Origin: an uncultured Bacteroidales bacterium
GTDB taxonomy: Bacteria > Bacteroidota > Bacteroidia > Bacteroidales > JAUNSR01
Reading direction: 5' to 3'
DNA length: 6,980 bases
Assembly (NCBI GenBank): GCA_947074245.1
Contig: CAMTOW010000108.1
Span: 1 to 6,980 of the forward strand
In this document: in pieces, positions 6,930-6,980 of the stretch
How positions within the stretch are numbered: position 1 is the first letter of the stretch
Layout of the letters: each line of letters starts with the position of its first letter
The notes under the pieces: model-generated
Told to the model about the DNA's origin: nothing
Database searches by the model: none
Seen by the model: the letters and a program-made list of their open reading frames with translations, nothing else
Made by a program: the position numbers and the translations under genes

Positions 6930-6980
6930 AGATCGGCAGAGCGTCGTGTCGGGAAAGAGTGTTAAGCATAGTGTAGGTCG
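6930..6980. other. Illumina adapter contamination at contig end
   Basis: Bases 6930-6962 match the 33-base Illumina TruSeq adapter beginning AGATCGGAAGAGC and ending GGGAAAGAGTGT, with only two differences (C for A at 6937 and 6950). Read on the minus strand this gives the peptide TLSRHDALPIS, a familiar artefact in predicted proteins. The last 18 bases (6963-6980) do not continue the standard adapter as I know it and are of unknown origin. The segment is technical, not biological. It implies that the contig ends here and that the true sequence upstream of the DhaL-like gene is missing. Confidence 0.93.

Noticed and set aside
1..6980. CRISPR arrays, tRNA or rRNA genes, insertion sequences
   Set aside because: No spaced direct repeats, no tRNA-like cloverleaf, no transposase and no terminal inverted repeats were seen.

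Overview
The window reads as chromosomal DNA of a Bacteroidota bacterium, probably order Bacteroidales. The reasons are a ResB-type cytochrome c biogenesis protein of the form usual in that phylum, A-rich leaders without Shine-Dalgarno sequences, and moderate GC. The genus cannot be fixed from sequence alone. All convincing genes lie on the minus strand, so the biological order runs from high to low coordinates.

Layout in the direction of transcription: (1) 6980-6930 is not genomic. It is a near-exact Illumina adapter plus 18 unexplained bases, so the right edge is almost certainly a contig end with untrimmed adapter. (2) 6929-6727 holds the last 67 codons of a dihydroxyacetone-kinase L-type (DAK2/DhaL) protein. 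(3) 6690-5818 is a full-length LsrF-type class I aldolase/thiolase. (4) 5797-4892 is a lipoprotein with a PQQ/WD-like beta-propeller. (5) 4880-4719 is a 53-residue protein with two membrane segments. (6) 4650-649 is a 1333-residue exported protein: carbohydrate-binding-like N-terminus, helical region, beta-propeller, hydrazine-synthase-alpha-like middle region with two CxxCH haem motifs, and a C-terminal formylglycine-generating-enzyme (FGE) fold. (7) 634-582 is a strong intrinsic terminator. (8) 513-1 is the N-terminal part of a ResB/CcsB cytochrome c biogenesis protein, cut by the left edge.

Genes 2-5 are separated by only 36, 20 and 11 bases and look like one operon. The giant dihaem gene follows after 68 bases and may be cotranscribed. 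The terminator then separates it from resB. A plausible joint picture, which is inference, is an envelope redox or substrate-handling module. The dihaem protein would be matured by the adjacent system II (ResB/CcsA) haem ligation machinery, accompanied by a propeller lipoprotein and a tiny membrane protein, while DhaL- and LsrF-like enzymes act on a phosphorylated keto compound in the cytoplasm.

The most notable items are the HzsA-related/FGE-like fusion, whose FGE domain lacks the catalytic cysteines, and the adapter artefact that creates a false protein N-terminus.
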